From the IMG/VR virus record IMGVR_UViG_3300020445_000097, positions 1 through 21,188 of that record: a stretch of DNA of 21,188 bases. The stretch is one strand, 5' to 3'. The notes under the pieces are model-generated. The model was not told the DNA's origin and did not search any database. It saw only the letters and a list, made by a program, of their open reading frames with translations. Shown here one piece after another: positions 1 to 9,036 of this stretch. The translations under genes were made by a program, and so were the position numbers. The first letter of the stretch is position 1, and the number at the start of each line of letters is the position of its first letter. Source of the DNA: a virus.

Positions 1-3000
1 GGTGGTAGTGTCAATATCGGTGGTTCAGTAGATATCGATACTAACTTAGGTGTCACAGGCACATCACTCTTTACTGACGAAGTAGTAATAAAGGGTGCTT
101 CTAAGAGTTTCATACTTAAGGATGGTAGTAATAACGCTAAGATTACTGCAGTAACTACATCTGGTAATCTAACAATGGCAGGAATTCTTGCTGTTACAGG
201 TAATGTTGATGTTAATACTGACAAGTTTAATATAACAGCAGCATCTGGTAATACTGCTATTGCAGGTGTTACAACGATATCCAATGACGCTATTGTCAAG
301 GCAGACAATAAGATGTTCAAGGTTCAAACTGCTGCTGGTGTAGACAAGTTTACAGTTGATACAGATAATGGTAATACAGATCTTGAAGGTACATTAAATG
401 TTGGATCTTTAGTTCATCTTGAATCTACTGATGAACCTAACATTGCACTAAACAATGCTACAGACTTGTATGAGATACAGAGTTCTGACTATGGTGCATT
501 AAGAGTAGATGGTGGTGGATTCTTTGATAAGGCAGTATTGTTTGATAGTGATATCTACCTGAACGGAGACTTCAACCAGAGAGATAGTGGAACTGAGAGT
601 TGGGGTTTACGGAACTGGTTGCAGGTCAGATATAAGATCAGGGCTGGTTCTAGTGTTGCTTACAACCCAACTTATGCTACACATAATACTTCTAACCTAA
701 GAGTATATGGTGGTGCTGGTATTGCTCAGAACCTACATGTTGGTGCTACTGGATCTGGAGAAGGTTTCTTTGTAGGTAAAAAGAATAATGGTGATTCAAT
801 TAAGTTCCAAATTTTAGGTGCTACAGGTAATATAACATCTGAAGGTACACTAACTCAAAATGGTAACGCAGAATTTAATGGAACTGTTGATGTAGATGGT
901 AACTTTGCAGTTCGTTCTGGTACAACTGATAAGTTTACTATTGCTTCTGCTACTGGTAATGCAGTAAATGAAGGAGATCTAAATGTAAAAGGTGCAGTTG
1001 ATTTTGATACCACACTTAATGTTGATGGTGTTACTACATTACAAGGTCAAACAACTATTAATGAGTCACTCATTATTAATGCTGCTAATGAAGAGTTTGC
1101 TATTCAGAATGGTTCTGGTACTGATAAGTTTACAGTTGATACAGATAATGGTAATACATTAATTAAAGGTAGTCTCAGTGTTGATGGTGTAACTGCTATT
1201 GATAATGACTTTTCAGTTAGAGATGGTAGCAACACCTATAAGTTTAAAGTCCTCAATACAAGTGGTAATACAGATATAATTGGTACATTAACCGTTGGTG
1301 ATGCTACACAGATTAATGACACCTTCGGTGTTTCTGGTGTTGTAACTAGTACTAATAACACAGAGCAAACTTTATCAGGATCATATGCTGCTGATGGTTC
1401 TGTAAGACTCTCTGGTGGTCTTGGCATGGCTAAGAATCTAGCAGTTGGTGGCGGGGCACGAGTCTACGGTAATACAGAATTAACTGGTACATTAGATCTT
1501 AATAATGATGCTGATATATCTGGTAATTTAGTAGTTAGCAACACTGATGAAGCAACATCTCTTGCAGATGCTTCTGTTGCTCTACAAGTTGCTGGTGGTG
1601 CTACAATCGACAAGAATACATACGTTGGTGGAAACTTTGTAGTTTACGATGCTGGTAATACACGTCCAGCATTTACTGTAACTAATGCTACAGGTGATGC
1701 TGAACTTCATAATACATTAACGGTTGGAGGTAACTTAGTAGTAAATGGAACCACGACAACAGTTAACAGCACGACAGTTACTCTCGACGACCCTATTATT
1801 ACTCTGGGTGGTGACACAGCACCAGCGTCTAACGATGCTAAGGATCGTGGTGTTGAGTTCCGTTATTACGACGGTTCTGCGAAAATAGGTTTCTTTGGAT
1901 TTGATAGATCCTCACAAGAATTTACTTTCTTAACAGGTGCTACAAATACTTCTGAAGTATTTGCTGGTACTGATGGTGCATTGAGAATTGGTTCTCTAAA
2001 CGTTACTGGTGCAGGTACATCTGTTGACATTGATAATAACTTAAATGTTGATGGTACAGCAACAGTAGATGGTCAAATAATTTCTCAACTTGCTCAGGGT
2101 ACTGCTCCATTCGTAGTTGCATCTACTACAAAGGTTAACAATCTTAACGCAGATCTATTAGATGGATTAAATACAAGTGCTACAGATACAACTGGTAATA
2201 GTGTTGTAGTTAGATCATCTGGTAATTTCTCTGCTGATCAAATTACGGTCTCAAGTTCTGCTGGTGCTGCTGCTGGTATCTTAGGAAACGCATCTTCTGC
2301 TGATGTTTGGAAGACTGCTAGGACACTTACTATTGATGGTGTTGTAGATGGTACAGTATCAATCAATGGTGGTTCTGATCCAACACTCTCGGTTACATTT
2401 AATGATGCAGATATAACTGCACTTGCTGCACAGTCTGGTACTGGATACATGGTCAGGACTGCTGCAAACACATATGCTCATCGCACATTTGCGGTAACAG
2501 CATCTTCTGGTATAACTTTAACTAATGCTGATGGAACTTCTGGTAATACAACAATTAACGTTGCATCTTCTGCAGCTAACGCAGCCAACAACTTGGTCTT
2601 ACGTGACTCGTCTGGAGATTTTGCATCTAATCAAGTTAGTGCTAAACTTGTTGCAGGGAACGTTCAGGTAGGTGTTACAGGTACTAATGAGATTGATACC
2701 TCATCTGGTAATCTAACACTTGATTCTACTGGTGGAACTGTAGATATAGATGATATATTAACTGTTCAAGGAACTACAACATTCAATGATGATGTCACAT
2801 TTGTTGGCTCATCTGGTAATGCTGTTTGGGATAAGACGGACAATGCTCTTGAACTTGCAGACAATGTTGAATTAAAATTTGGTGCAGGAAGTGATCTGTT
2901 TATTGATTCAGATGGTACAGATGCATACTACAAATCAACAGGAACATCTAAACAAATAATTCAAACAGCACAACTTGAGGTTAAGAGTCAAGATGGTAGT

Positions 3001-6000
3001 GCATATGGACTTATAGTTGATGCTGACGGTTCAGTTACTTTAGGACATAATGGTACTGCTACATTTGTAACTACTGCTACTGGTGCTGAACTAACTGGTG
3101 ATCTACTTCCAGAAGCAAACAATACAAGAAGTATTGGTTCTACTACTAAGAAATATACAAACGTTCATTCAACAACCTTTACAGGTGATCTTGTTGGTGG
3201 TGTAACTGGTAATGTTTCTGGTAATGTAACTGGTAATTTAGTTGCAACTACATCAACTGCTAAGAATCTTAACCCTGCATCTGACAGTAATTTCGACTTA
3301 GGTACTAATACAGTTCGTTGGCAGAACATCTATGCTGATGCTGCAAATATTACAGCGATCACTGGTACTTTAACTGGTACTGCATCTAGTATTGCAAACC
3401 ATGATACTGATGCTCTTACTGAAGGATCTACAAATCTATACTACACTAACGAAAGAGTAGATGATAGAGTTGATGCTCTTATAGTTGCAGGTACAGGACT
3501 TACTAAGACTTATGATGATGCTGCTGGAACATACACACTAGCATTTGCATTCTCTGAGTTTGATAGTGATAGTGTTGTAGAAGGATCAACTAATCTCTTT
3601 ACTACTGCTGCTAGAACTAGAGGACACTTTACATATGGCACAGGTATTACACATGATGGTTCAGGTGGTCTATCTGTAACTCAGGCAGACATCAATACTG
3701 ATAACGTCACTGAAGGTTCAACTAATCTCTTTACTACTGCTGCACGCACGAGGACGCATTTCACATATGGAACTGGTATTACACATAGTTCAGGAACCCT
3801 ATCTGTAACTCAAGCAGATATTGATACCGACAATGTAACTGAAGGTTCTACCAACCTATTCACAACTGCTGCTCGTACACGTGGACACTTCACATATGGT
3901 ACAGGTATTGAACATAATGGTTCAGGTACTATATCGGTTACTCAATCTGAAATTAACACAGACAACGTAACTGAAGGATCTACAAATCTATTCACGACTG
4001 CTGCTAGAACTAGAACTCACTTTACATACGGTACTGGTATTACACACAGTGCTGGAACCCTATCAGTTACTCAGGCAGATATCAATACTGATAACATTAC
4101 TGAAGGATCTACAAATATATTCTTTACCAACACTCGTGCTGATACAAGAATTAACTTACAGACAGGTGCAAACTTAGATCTAAGTCAGAAGTCTACTACT
4201 AACCTTCCAGAAGGAACTAATCTATATCACACAGAAGCAAGAGTTCAAACAAAACTTGACAACGCCTTTGAGCAACTCAGAGCAATGTTAAACAATCTTG
4301 CTACTACAACAACATTAAAACTAAATCTATCTGGAGACCCAACTCCTGGTGCTGTTGTAACACTTGGATCTATCTCTAACGGTGGTGTTGGTGGATACAC
4401 ATCTGCCACAAACGTTGCTACAACAGGTGGTACAGGATCATCATTAACAGTTGACACTACAGCAAATGCTGATGGAGTCATCACTGGAATAGCTCTGAAT
4501 GCTGCTGGTACTGGATACTTAATAGGAGACACTCTAACAATTACTAACCCTAATCTTGGTGGTGTTGATACCTTTAACTTAGGTACTCTATCAGGTGGTG
4601 TTGGAGGATTCACTGGTGCTACTGGAGTTGCAACAACTTCCTCTGCAAGTGGTACTAATTTGACTGTAAACACTACTGTCAATGCTGATGGAGCAATCAC
4701 TAACGTTGCTATTAATAATGCTGGATCTGGATATGTTGCTGGTGAGACAATCACTATTGCTAACGCTAACGCAGGTGGAGTAGATACTGTTGACACTCTC
4801 GTGGGTGGTACAGGATATGCTAACGGCACTGCTATCGCAACTACAGGTGGTGGGGGAAGTTCTTTAACTCTTGACATCACAACATCTAATGGTGTTGTAA
4901 CTGGTGCTACTATTAACGCTGCTGGTACTGGATACGCAGTAGATGACACAATTACTATTGTGAACGCTAACGCAACTGGAGTTAGGACTCTTGGGTCTAT
5001 TGCTACTGCTGGTACAGGATATGCTGGTGGATCTGCTATTGCTACTACTTCCTCTGGAAGTGGTACAAACTTGACAGTTGATATTGCTGTTGATTCTGAT
5101 GGTGCTATAACAACTGCGACCATCAATGATGATGGATCTGGTTATGCAGCAGCTGAGACTATAACAATTACCAATGCTAACGCATCTGGAGTTAAGACTC
5201 TTGGATCTATTAGTGCAGGTGGTACAGGATACTCTGCTGGATCTGCAATCGCAACAACTTCTTCTGGAAGTGGTACAGGATTGACCGTTGATATTACAGT
5301 AAGTTCTGGGGTAGTCAATGGAGTTACCATTAACGGTGATGGATTAAATTATGCTGCATCTGAAGTAATTACAATTACTAACGCTAACGCATCTGGAATT
5401 GCAACTCTTGGATCTCTTGCTACTGCTGGTACTGGATATTCAACAGGAACTGCTATCGCAACAACATCATCTGGATCTGGAACCAGTGCAACTATTGACA
5501 TTACTTCTGTTTCTGGTACTGGTGCTATCACTGGTGTTGCACTTAATGGAGATGGTTCTGGTTATGCAGCATCTGAAGTCTTGACAATTACTAACGCTAA
5601 TGCCTCTGGAGCTAAGACTCTAGGAAACTTTGGTGCAACTGATTCATCAAGAACTCCTGGTACTTACACTGCCATTTCTTCTTATGTCTCTCAAGCATCT
5701 GGTCAAAATGCAACATTTACTGTTGTAATTGGCATAGGTGGAACTGTTGATTCTATAACTATTGTTAATGATGGTGATAGTTGGATTGTTAACGAGACAG
5801 TTACAATCGGTGATTCACAACTTGGTGGAGGTGGTGCTGCTGATCTCACATTCGATGTCACAGCAATTCATGGTAATGGTGCTACAATCCCAGTATCTGC
5901 CATACATGGAAACGGTGCAACTATACCTGTTTCTGCAATCCACGGAAACGGATGTACAATTCCTGTTTCTGCAATTCATGGTAATGGTGCAACAGTTGAT

Positions 6001-6252
6001 GTTGCTGCAATATGGGCTAACGCAACAGTGGATGTATCTACTGTATTTGAGAATGCTCAGTTTGCACTTGCTGATATTACAGCAATGGAAGTTGGAGCAA
6101 CTCTAACAGGTTCTACCTCTGGTACAACTGGAGTTATAACTGCTATGGATTCTACTTCTGTTACTGTCGATACTGTCGATGGTTTCTATAAGAAGGGAGA
6201 AACCGTTGGTGCTAATGATGTAACTAATTTGACTATAAGTTCATTCGGATAA
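1..6252 (+). CDS. Giant repetitive tail-fibre/whisker-like virion protein (5' truncated)
   Basis: The reading frame is open from base 1, so the true start lies upstream; 2083 codons are visible before TAA. The protein is rich in Gly, Thr, Asn, Asp and Ser and is built almost wholly of repeats. Approximate bases 1-1740 hold a fibre-shaft repeat of type DKFTVDTDNGNT followed by GTLNV. Near 1780-1815 is the LDDPIITLGGD block and near 2137-2166 NLNADLLDG, both common in marine T4-like phage fibres. Next come EGSTNLFTTAARTR repeats (3580-4107), glycine-rich repeats of about 70 residues (4363-5862), four 12-residue HGNG repeats (5863-6006), and a final GETV-type module. The position just before gp13 matches the fibre/whisker (wac) place of T4. 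A role as a fibre or neck/baseplate appendage is inferred from composition and place; no receptor-binding domain is identifiable. The stop lies 6 nt before gp13. Confidence 0.85.
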   Translation, partial: GGSVNIGGSVDIDTNLGVTGTSLFTDEVVIKGASKSFILKDGSNNAKITAVTTSGNLTMAGILAVTGNVDVNTDKFNITAASGNTAIAGVTTISNDAIVKADNKMFKVQTAAGVDKFTVDTDNGNTDLEGTLNVGSLVHLESTDEPNIALNNATDLYEIQSSDYGALRVDGGGFFDKAVLFDSDIYLNGDFNQRDSGTESWGLRNWLQVRYKIRAGSSVAYNPTYATHNTSNLRVYGGAGIAQNLHVGATGSGEGFFVGKKNNGDSIKFQILGATGNITSEGTLTQNGNAEFNGTVDVDGNFAVRSGTTDKFTIASATGNAVNEGDLNVKGAVDFDTTLNVDGVTTLQGQTTINESLIINAANEEFAIQNGSGTDKFTVDTDNGNTLIKGSLSVDGVTAIDNDFSVRDGSNTYKFKVLNTSGNTDIIGTLTVGDATQINDTFGVSGVVTSTNNTEQTLSGSYAADGSVRLSGGLGMAKNLAVGGGARVYGNTELTGTLDLNNDADISGNLVVSNTDEATSLADASVALQVAGGATIDKNTYVGGNFVVYDAGNTRPAFTVTNATGDAELHNTLTVGGNLVVNGTTTTVNSTTVTLDDPIITLGGDTAPASNDAKDRGVEFRYYDGSAKIGFFGFDRSSQEFTFLTGATNTSEVFAGTDGALRIGSLNVTGAGTSVDIDNNLNVDGTATVDGQIISQLAQGTAPFVVASTTKVNNLNADLLDGLNTSATDTTGNSVVVRSSGNFSADQITVSSSAGAAAGILGNASSADVWKTARTLTIDGVVDGTVSINGGSDPTLSVTFNDADITALAAQSGTGYMVRTAANTYAHRTFAVTASSGITLTNADGTSGNTTINVASSAANAANNLVLRDSSGDFASNQVSAKLVAGNVQVGVTGTNEIDTSSGNLTLDSTGGTVDIDDILTVQGTTTFNDDVTFVGSSGNAVWDKTDNALELADNVELKFGAGSDLFIDSDGTDAYYKSTGTSKQIIQTAQLEVKSQDGSAYGLIVDADGSVTLGHNGTATFVTTATGAELTGDLLPEANNTRSIGSTTKKYTNVHSTTFTGDLVGGVTGNVSGNVTGNLVATTSTAKNLNPASDSNFDLGTNTVRWQNIYADAANITAITGTLTGTASSIANHDTDALTEGSTNLYYTNERVDDRVDALIVAGTGLTKTYDDAAGTYTLAFAFSEFDSDSVVEGSTNLFTTAARTRGHFTYGTGITHDGSGGLSVTQADINTDNVTEGSTNLFTTAARTRTHFTYGTGITHSSGTLSVTQADIDTDNVTEGSTNLFTTAARTRGHFTYGTGIEHNGSGTISVTQSEINTDNVTEGSTNLFTTAARTRTHFTYGTGITHSAGTLSVTQADINTDNITEGSTNIFFTNTRADTRINLQTGANLDLSQKSTTNLPEGTNLYHTEARVQTKLDNAFEQLRAMLNNLATTTTLKLNLSGDPTPGAVVTLGSISNGGVGGYTSATNVATTGGTGSSLTVDTTANADGVITGIALNAAGTGYLIGDTLTITNPNLGGVDTFNLGTLSGGVGGFTGATGVATTSSASGTNLTVNTTVNADGAITNVAINNAGSGYVAGETITIANANAGGVDTVDTLVGGTGYANGTAIATTGGGGSSLTLDITTSNGVVTGATINAAGTGYAVDDTITIVNANATGVRTLGSIATAGTGYAGGSAIATTSSGSGTNLTVDIAVDSDGAITTATINDDGSGYAAAETITITNANASGVKTLGSISAGGTGYSAGSAIATTSSGSGTGLTVDITVSSGVVNGVTINGDGLNYAASEVITITNANASGIATLGSLATAGTGYSTGTAIATTSSGSGTSATIDITSVSGTGAITGVALNGDGSGYAASEVLTITNANASGAKTLGNFGATDSSRTPGTYTAISSYVSQASGQNATFTVVIGIGGTVDSITIVNDGDSWIVNETVTIGDSQLGGGGAADLTFDVTAIHGNGATIPVSAIHGNGATIPVSAIHGNGCTIPVSAIHGNGATVDVAAIWANATVDVSTVFENAQFALADITAMEVGATLTGSTSGTTGVITAMDSTSVTVDTVDGFYKKGETVGANDVTNLTISSFG
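3580..4107 (+). repeat. Fibre repeat block B, EGSTNLFTTAARTR units
   Basis: Four near-identical in-frame units of about 43 residues carry EGSTNLFTTAARTR, HFTYGTGI and LSVTQADI in that order. Diverged units flank them: EGSTNLYYTNERV upstream near 3420, and EGSTNIFFTNTRAD and PEGTNLYHTEARV downstream to about 4250. Protein identity is high while synonymous positions differ between copies, which points to old duplications under protein-level selection. EGSTNLYYT-type repeats are known from marine T4-like phage fibres. Confidence 0.9.
4363..5862 (+). repeat. Fibre repeat block C, about 70-residue Gly-rich units
   Basis: Six in-frame units of about 65-75 residues run from an LGSI-type start through GTGYAxGxAIATTSSGSG, a strand of LTVDI type, a GAIT turn, INxxGSGYAA, and an end of ETITITNANASGVKT type. 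A seventh diverged unit (from 5620) keeps the pattern but reads VNDGDSWIVNETVTIG. The regular strand-turn pattern suggests a repetitive beta shaft. Later copies are the most alike, as expected for recent tandem duplication at that end. Confidence 0.9.
5863..6006 (+). repeat. Four tandem 36-bp (12-residue) HGNG repeats
   Basis: Four adjacent 36-bp units encode AIHGNGATIPVS, the same again, AIHGNGCTIPVS, and AIHGNGATVDVA. A decayed fifth (AIWANATVDVS) follows. Each unit places one His and a GNG turn at the same register. The third unit holds the only cysteine I noticed in the visible protein. Confidence 0.92.
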
Positions 6253-6258
6253 TAAAAA

Positions 6259-7065
6259 ATGTCTGCAACAAGACCCGCAACTAAAACTGAAATAAAAGAT
6301 TATGCTCTTCGTAGGTTAGGATATCCTACGATAGACATCAACGTTGCAACTGAACAACTAGATGATCTAGTAGAAGAAGCAATAGATTACTATCAAGAAT
6401 ATCATTATAACGGAAGTTATAAGGCATTCTTACGGATAGAAATGACTCAAGCAATCATAGATGCTGGTCAAACCTATGCTCAAGAGGGTTCTTCTCCTTG
6501 GTATGGTATCAAAAATTATGTTGATACTGCTCCTGGTACATTGAGTATTAATCATGTATACACAAGTATCGGTGCTTCAAGTATAGTTCCAGGTAATATA
6601 TTCAATATTAAATATCAGATCTTTTTGAATGACATCTATGCTATGACGCATGGACATATATTACATTACTTCCTAACATCACAATATCTTGAGACATTAG
6701 ATTTCATTACAAACTCTCAAGCAAATCGTAGAGTTAAATGGAATGAGCATCAAGGTAGATTATATCTTGATATGGATTGGAAAGATTTTCAAGAAGGAGA
6801 CTATATACTTGTAGATTGTTTAATGAGACAAGATCCAGATACATATACAGGAATGTATAATGATAACTGGTTGAAGGATTATGTGGAAGCATTATTCCAA
6901 CAACAATGGGGAAGAAACCTAAGTAAGTATGATGGTATTCAGATGTTAGGTGGTGTATCACTTAATGGTCGTCAAATACTTGAGGATGGATCAAAGTTTA
7001 AATCAGATCTTGAAGAACAACTTCGTGATCGTTATGAATTACCACCATTGGATCTTGTAGGTTAA
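6259..7065 (+). CDS. 13: Neck protein gp13 (T4-like)
   Basis: 268 aa, similar to but shorter than T4 gp13 (about 309 aa). In T4, gp13 and gp14 form the neck that closes the filled head and accepts the tail. The N-terminus (SATRPATKTEIKDYALRRLG, then TEQLDDLVEEAIDYYQEY) has the pattern of marine T4-like gp13, and the gene sits directly before gp14. ATG follows the fibre stop by 6 nt with no clear Shine-Dalgarno sequence (the leader is A-rich), so translation is probably coupled to the fibre gene. No promoter is visible in front of it. Identification rests on sequence pattern plus synteny. Confidence 0.9.
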   Translation: MSATRPATKTEIKDYALRRLGYPTIDINVATEQLDDLVEEAIDYYQEYHYNGSYKAFLRIEMTQAIIDAGQTYAQEGSSPWYGIKNYVDTAPGTLSINHVYTSIGASSIVPGNIFNIKYQIFLNDIYAMTHGHILHYFLTSQYLETLDFITNSQANRRVKWNEHQGRLYLDMDWKDFQEGDYILVDCLMRQDPDTYTGMYNDNWLKDYVEALFQQQWGRNLSKYDGIQMLGGVSLNGRQILEDGSKFKSDLEEQLRDRYELPPLDLVG

Positions 7066-7069
7066 TTAT

Positions 7070-8002
7070 ATGGCAATATCGAATACGCCAGCACAAGATT
7101 ACGTCCAGTCGGATTATACTCATAGTGCACGTTTAAGAGCAAACGGTTCTGCTCAAGAGCAGAAGTTTATAGAAAACCTTATTGTAGAGACCATTGAAAT
7201 TTATGGCCAGGACATATACTATGTTCCGAGAACGATTGTCAACCGTGATACAGTCTTCGGAGAGGACTCTGATGGCAAATTTGAAAGTGCCAAAGCGATT
7301 CGAGCCTATGTCAATAATGTTGAAGGATGGGAAGGACAAGGTGAGCTTCTTACGAAGTTTGGAATCCGCATCGAGGATAAGACAACGTTTATATTCTCCC
7401 GTGAAAAATTTAAAGAAAAAGTTGACGACTCTACTGTCCTCAATGTCGAAGGAAGACCCAACGAAGGGGATTTAATTTGGTTCCCATTAACAAAGCATTT
7501 ATTTGAAATACAGTTTGTAGAAGTAGAACGTCCTTTCTATCAGTTAGGAAAAGGTTACGTTTGGGAATGTCAGTGTGAACTCTTCGAGTACAGTGATGAG
7601 GAGATTGATACTGGTCTTGCTGAACTTGATGCTATCGAGACTGCCTTTGCAAATGCTATTACAGTCGGTCTCGTTGCTGGTGGAAGTGGAGACTTTACAG
7701 TAGGTGAAACTGTAACTGGTGGTAGTTCTAACGTTACTGCTGAAGTTAAGTCTTGGGATTCTGGTACCAGAACACTTATTGTTATTAATCGCTCTGGTAC
7801 ATTCACCATACCAGAGACTTTGACAGGTGGAAATTCAAGTGCCTCTTGGACAACTGCTACATATAATACTATAGATAATAAGAACACTACTAGCAGTGTT
7901 GATCAGAACTACGAGTTCGAGACTGCTGATAATGATATTATCGACTTTACTGAAACCAACCCATTTGGAAGTGTTGGTAGTTCAACTGATCTTTCAATCT
8001 GA
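7070..8002 (+). CDS. 14: Neck protein gp14 with C-terminal beta-module
   Basis: 310 aa; T4 gp14 is about 256 aa. Residues 1-185 are the recognisable gp14 part, including ENLIVETIEIYGQDIYYVPR, a typical start for this family. Residues 195-265 are an extra Gly/Thr-rich segment with GDFTVGETVTGGSSNVTAEV and later FTIPETLTGGNSSA, two halves of the same small module. A short acidic tail follows. It acts at the head-tail neck together with gp13. The start is 4 nt after the gp13 stop, and the stop overlaps the gp15 start by one base (TGATG), so the block is translationally coupled. The added segment accounts for the length excess and may be surface exposed (inference). Confidence 0.9.
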   Translation: MAISNTPAQDYVQSDYTHSARLRANGSAQEQKFIENLIVETIEIYGQDIYYVPRTIVNRDTVFGEDSDGKFESAKAIRAYVNNVEGWEGQGELLTKFGIRIEDKTTFIFSREKFKEKVDDSTVLNVEGRPNEGDLIWFPLTKHLFEIQFVEVERPFYQLGKGYVWECQCELFEYSDEEIDTGLAELDAIETAFANAITVGLVAGGSGDFTVGETVTGGSSNVTAEVKSWDSGTRTLIVINRSGTFTIPETLTGGNSSASWTTATYNTIDNKNTTSSVDQNYEFETADNDIIDFTETNPFGSVGSSTDLSI

Positions 8003-9036
8003 TGTTAGGAACCTATTCATACCACGAAATATTTCGTAAAACTATTGTTGCCTTTGGTACTCTATTCAATAATATTGAATTGAGAAGACAAGATGAGGTG
8101 ATGAAAGTTCCTTTGGCTTATGGTCCGAAGCAGAAATTTTTAGCACGTTTGGATCAAAACCCTGATCCTACAAACAAAAGAGTTCAAATAACTCTTCCCA
8201 GATTATCATTTGAAATTTCTGGAATACAATACGACTCTACTAGGAAAGTTTCACCAACACAAAAGATACAGTTTAAGAGTAGTAATACTAAAAGTAAGAA
8301 TGCTTTTATGCCTGTACCTTATAATATAAATTTTGAATTAGCAATCATAGCAAAAAACCAAGATGATGGTTTACAGATTGTAGAACAGATATTACCATTC
8401 TTCCAACCTCATTATAATCTTGCAGTTAAACTAGCACCTTCTATAGGTGAAACAAAAGACGTTCCTGTAGTCCTTCAAGACCTTCAGTATGAGGATGACT
8501 ACGAAGGAGACTTTACATCTCGTAGAGCAATTATATACACATTTCAATTTATAGCAAAGACCTACCTATACGGACCAATTACAGAGTCCAAGATCATCAA
8601 GAAGGCACAGGTCGATATGTATACCTCCAAGGATACAACCAAGGCACCAAGACAGGTACGTTATACTGCTACTCCTACTGCACTAACAGATCAGGATGGA
8701 GTTGCAATTACTACCTTGTCATCACCTGTTGATTCTGATGATCAGAGACTAACAGTTGCCTCTGCTTCAGGCATTGCACAGTGGGATAATATCCAAGTTG
8801 GCAATGAGGTGATGAGAGTTACTGCTGTCAGTGGAAATGATGTTACTGTAATACGTGCACATAATAATACTACTGCTTCAGCACATGCTAGTGCAGCAAA
8901 TGTACTTAAGATAGACTCTGCTGATGATGCATTGCTAGATAGTGATGATGACTTTGGATTCAATGAAATCTATTCAGACTTTGTTGATAATAAGAAGTAT
9001 AATCCTGTGAGTGGAGCTGACGAGACAATAACATGA
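8002..9036 (+). CDS. 15: Tail completion / sheath stabiliser gp15
   Basis: 344 aa against about 272 in T4. In T4, gp15 forms the terminal hexamer that caps tube and sheath and joins the tail to the neck. The N-terminus MLGTYSYHEIFRKTIVAFGT, FNNIELRR and the KVPLAYGPKQKFLAR stretch are characteristic of the family. Residues 1-205 are the family core. Residues about 240-305 form an add-on with GIAQWDNIQVGNEVMRV and VIRAHNNTTASAH, followed by an Asp-rich tail. The start overlaps the gp14 stop by one base, and the stop overlaps the gp16 start (ATGA). Identification is firm; the add-on's role is unknown. Confidence 0.9.
   Translation: MLGTYSYHEIFRKTIVAFGTLFNNIELRRQDEVMKVPLAYGPKQKFLARLDQNPDPTNKRVQITLPRLSFEISGIQYDSTRKVSPTQKIQFKSSNTKSKNAFMPVPYNINFELAIIAKNQDDGLQIVEQILPFFQPHYNLAVKLAPSIGETKDVPVVLQDLQYEDDYEGDFTSRRAIIYTFQFIAKTYLYGPITESKIIKKAQVDMYTSKDTTKAPRQVRYTATPTALTDQDGVAITTLSSPVDSDDQRLTVASASGIAQWDNIQVGNEVMRVTAVSGNDVTVIRAHNNTTASAHASAANVLKIDSADDALLDSDDDFGFNEIYSDFVDNKKYNPVSGADETIT

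Noticed and set aside
4245-5531. Long minus-strand open frames (293, 62 and 60 codons) opposite the fibre repeats
   Set aside because: They follow the repeat period of the fibre gene and give Val/Pro/Ala-rich low-complexity translations with no ribosome binding sites. This is expected when a repeat lacks antisense stops.
5762-6106. Plus-strand 114-codon frame of Leu/Gln/Met-rich sequence
   Set aside because: An out-of-frame reading of the HGNG repeats; its repetitive LxLQFMVMV translation mirrors the 36-bp unit and there is no start signal.
7870-7877. TATAGATA inside gp14 as a late promoter
   Set aside because: One mismatch, inside coding sequence, and 124 nt before the next start. It shows how often near matches arise by chance.
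8325-8332. TATAAATT inside gp15 as a late promoter
   Set aside because: One mismatch, mid-gene, with no gene start within 700 nt downstream.
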